Shown: positions 14,925 through 15,502 of the stretch, in pieces
Layout of the letters: each line of letters begins with the position of its first letter
Position numbering within the stretch: the first letter of the stretch is position 1
Assembly: GCA_002420085.1 (NCBI GenBank)
Contig: DIHI01000161.1
Span: 27,589-43,090, forward strand
From: Lysobacterales bacterium UBA5700
Lineage (GTDB): Bacteria; Pseudomonadota; Gammaproteobacteria; Xanthomonadales; Xanthomonadaceae
Length of the DNA stretch: 15,502 bases
Direction of reading: 5' to 3'
Translations under genes and position numbers: made by a program
Notes under the pieces: model-generated
Told to the model about the DNA's origin: nothing
What the model saw: only the letters and a program-made list of their open reading frames with translations
Databases searched by the model: none

Positions 14925-15401
14925 ATGGATAGCTCAAAAAAAGAAGCCAGGAGCAAATTGTCTGATCCAGACATCGAAATAAAAGATGTTTTGGCGGAGC
15001 TGCACAGGGAGTTTCATAAGCGGCGAGACCACATTTTCACAAGTCTGAAAACCTATGCGGTTTTTTGTGGAATTTCAGTTGGTTGGGTGGTAACGGCAAA
15101 AACCCTGGAAGTCATTCCGAGAGCATTTTTGATCGCCCTGGTGACGTTCTTTTCTGTTGTTGGGGTTTATAAAGGCATTGGCGTAAGCAAATCTCAAAGT
15201 AATACAGCCAAGGTAATCGTGAAAATAAATCAAGACATCGGTTTGTTTTATAGATATTTTCCAGCGGAATGGAAAAAATGGGGCGAGCGGCGAGAGTATT
15301 GGTATGTCTGGGGCTTTGCAGGACTTGGCGTAGTGACGTCTCTGGTTATCGCTTTTTATAAACCTGACATTACTCCATTGGCAAAGCCGTGGTTTATATA
15401 A
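14925..15401 (+). CDS. AT-rich gene for an unrecognised membrane protein
   Basis: A 158-residue protein with GAGG about ten bases before its ATG. Its N-terminal 40 residues are charged (KKEARSK, HREFHKRRDH). Two hydrophobic stretches follow at about 43-61 and 66-86 with a short turn, then a polar segment (KSQSNTAKVIVKINQDIG) and an aromatic-rich FYRYFPAEWKKWGERREYWY, and a last helix near 127-147. I do not recognise the family. Four 60-base lines I counted inside it run 37-48% GC, well below the 60-70% of the core genes, with AAA, TTT and ATA codons common, which points to recent acquisition. The N-terminal cytosolic part plus two-helix hairpin is an architecture shared by some membrane-acting defence effectors, but that is only an analogy. 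Confidence 0.75.
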   Translation: MDSSKKEARSKLSDPDIEIKDVLAELHREFHKRRDHIFTSLKTYAVFCGISVGWVVTAKTLEVIPRAFLIALVTFFSVVGVYKGIGVSKSQSNTAKVIVKINQDIGLFYRYFPAEWKKWGERREYWYVWGFAGLGVVTSLVIAFYKPDITPLAKPWFI

Positions 15402-15502
15402 TGGAACGTAGTATAACGACGCAGGAGTACAGTACGACGAAGGGTGTGACGCATGCTACGACGCAGTACGACGCACAGTACGACGCAGCACGACGACGCA
15501 GC
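15401..15502 (+). CDS. Possible partial reading frame overlapping the previous stop
   Basis: An ATG at 15401 overlaps the TAA of the previous gene (TAATG) and the frame stays open to the window edge, giving a Thr/Gln/Tyr-rich peptide beginning MERSITTQEYS. There is no Shine-Dalgarno, and most of it is the repeat described separately. Openness over 34 codons is expected by chance in a stop-poor repeat, so this is weak. Confidence 0.15.
   Translation, partial: MERSITTQEYSTTKGVTHATTQYDAQYDAARRRS
15413..15502. repeat. Degenerate ACGACGCA short-repeat tract at the window edge
   Basis: ACGACG recurs about seven times in 90 bases, several times as TACGACGCA or ACGACGCAG with irregular spacing (for example CTACGACGCAGTACGACGCA). 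The unit is not fixed in length, unlike a CRISPR or a clean minisatellite. It starts 12 bases after a stop codon and runs to the edge. It may be a real low-complexity repeat or an assembly artefact. Confidence 0.6.

Noticed and set aside
15413..15502. CRISPR array at the window edge
   Set aside because: Repeat units are under 12 bases with irregular spacing and no unique spacers of constant length.

Overview
The window is high-GC DNA (60-base lines I counted in the core genes run about 60-70% GC). It has the gene style of a gammaproteobacterium, perhaps near Xanthomonadales. The support is a full-length PriA, a 67K-type SppA with its serine at residue 409, a NorM-like MATE pump and a DUF3667 membrane protein. 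This placement is an inference from gene content, not from a marker gene.

Layout. 158-2791 (+) encodes a large secreted Kp43-like subtilase whose nucleophile position reads Thr, not Ser. It converges on priA (2917-5115, -) across a 10-bp GC hairpin. A 643-base gap (5116-5758) holds no convincing gene but contains two perfect inverted DnaA boxes, a third partial box, a strongly AT-rich patch and short repeats. Next come a DUF3667 membrane protein (-, 5759-6898) and a divergent MATE transporter (+, 6996-8357) sharing a short promoter region. These are followed by sppA (8469-10328), a tropinone-reductase-like SDR (10439-11227), a SYLF/Ysc84 lipoid-binding protein (11262-11801) and an exported metal-dependent amidohydrolase (11921-13537), all on +.

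From about 13540 to the end the DNA looks accessory. A TIR-domain gene is broken by an internal out-of-frame deletion (13610-13868). Its stop overlaps the start of an intact small TIR protein (13868-14239). Then come a four-helix membrane protein (14430-14858) and a markedly AT-rich, probably foreign membrane protein gene (14925-15401). The last 90 bases are a degenerate ACGACGCA-type repeat that may be a genuine repeat or a contig-end artefact.

How the genes relate. SppA, the subtilase and the amidohydrolase are all envelope or exported hydrolases, but nothing shows they share a pathway. The TIR pair plus membrane proteins is the part most likely to be a defence-type or stress module. It lacks any recognisable nucleotide-signal synthase, SIR2 or NLR partner inside the window, so that reading is speculative. 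The most checkable oddities are the Ser-to-Thr change in the subtilase, the DnaA-box cluster beside priA, and the decayed first TIR gene.
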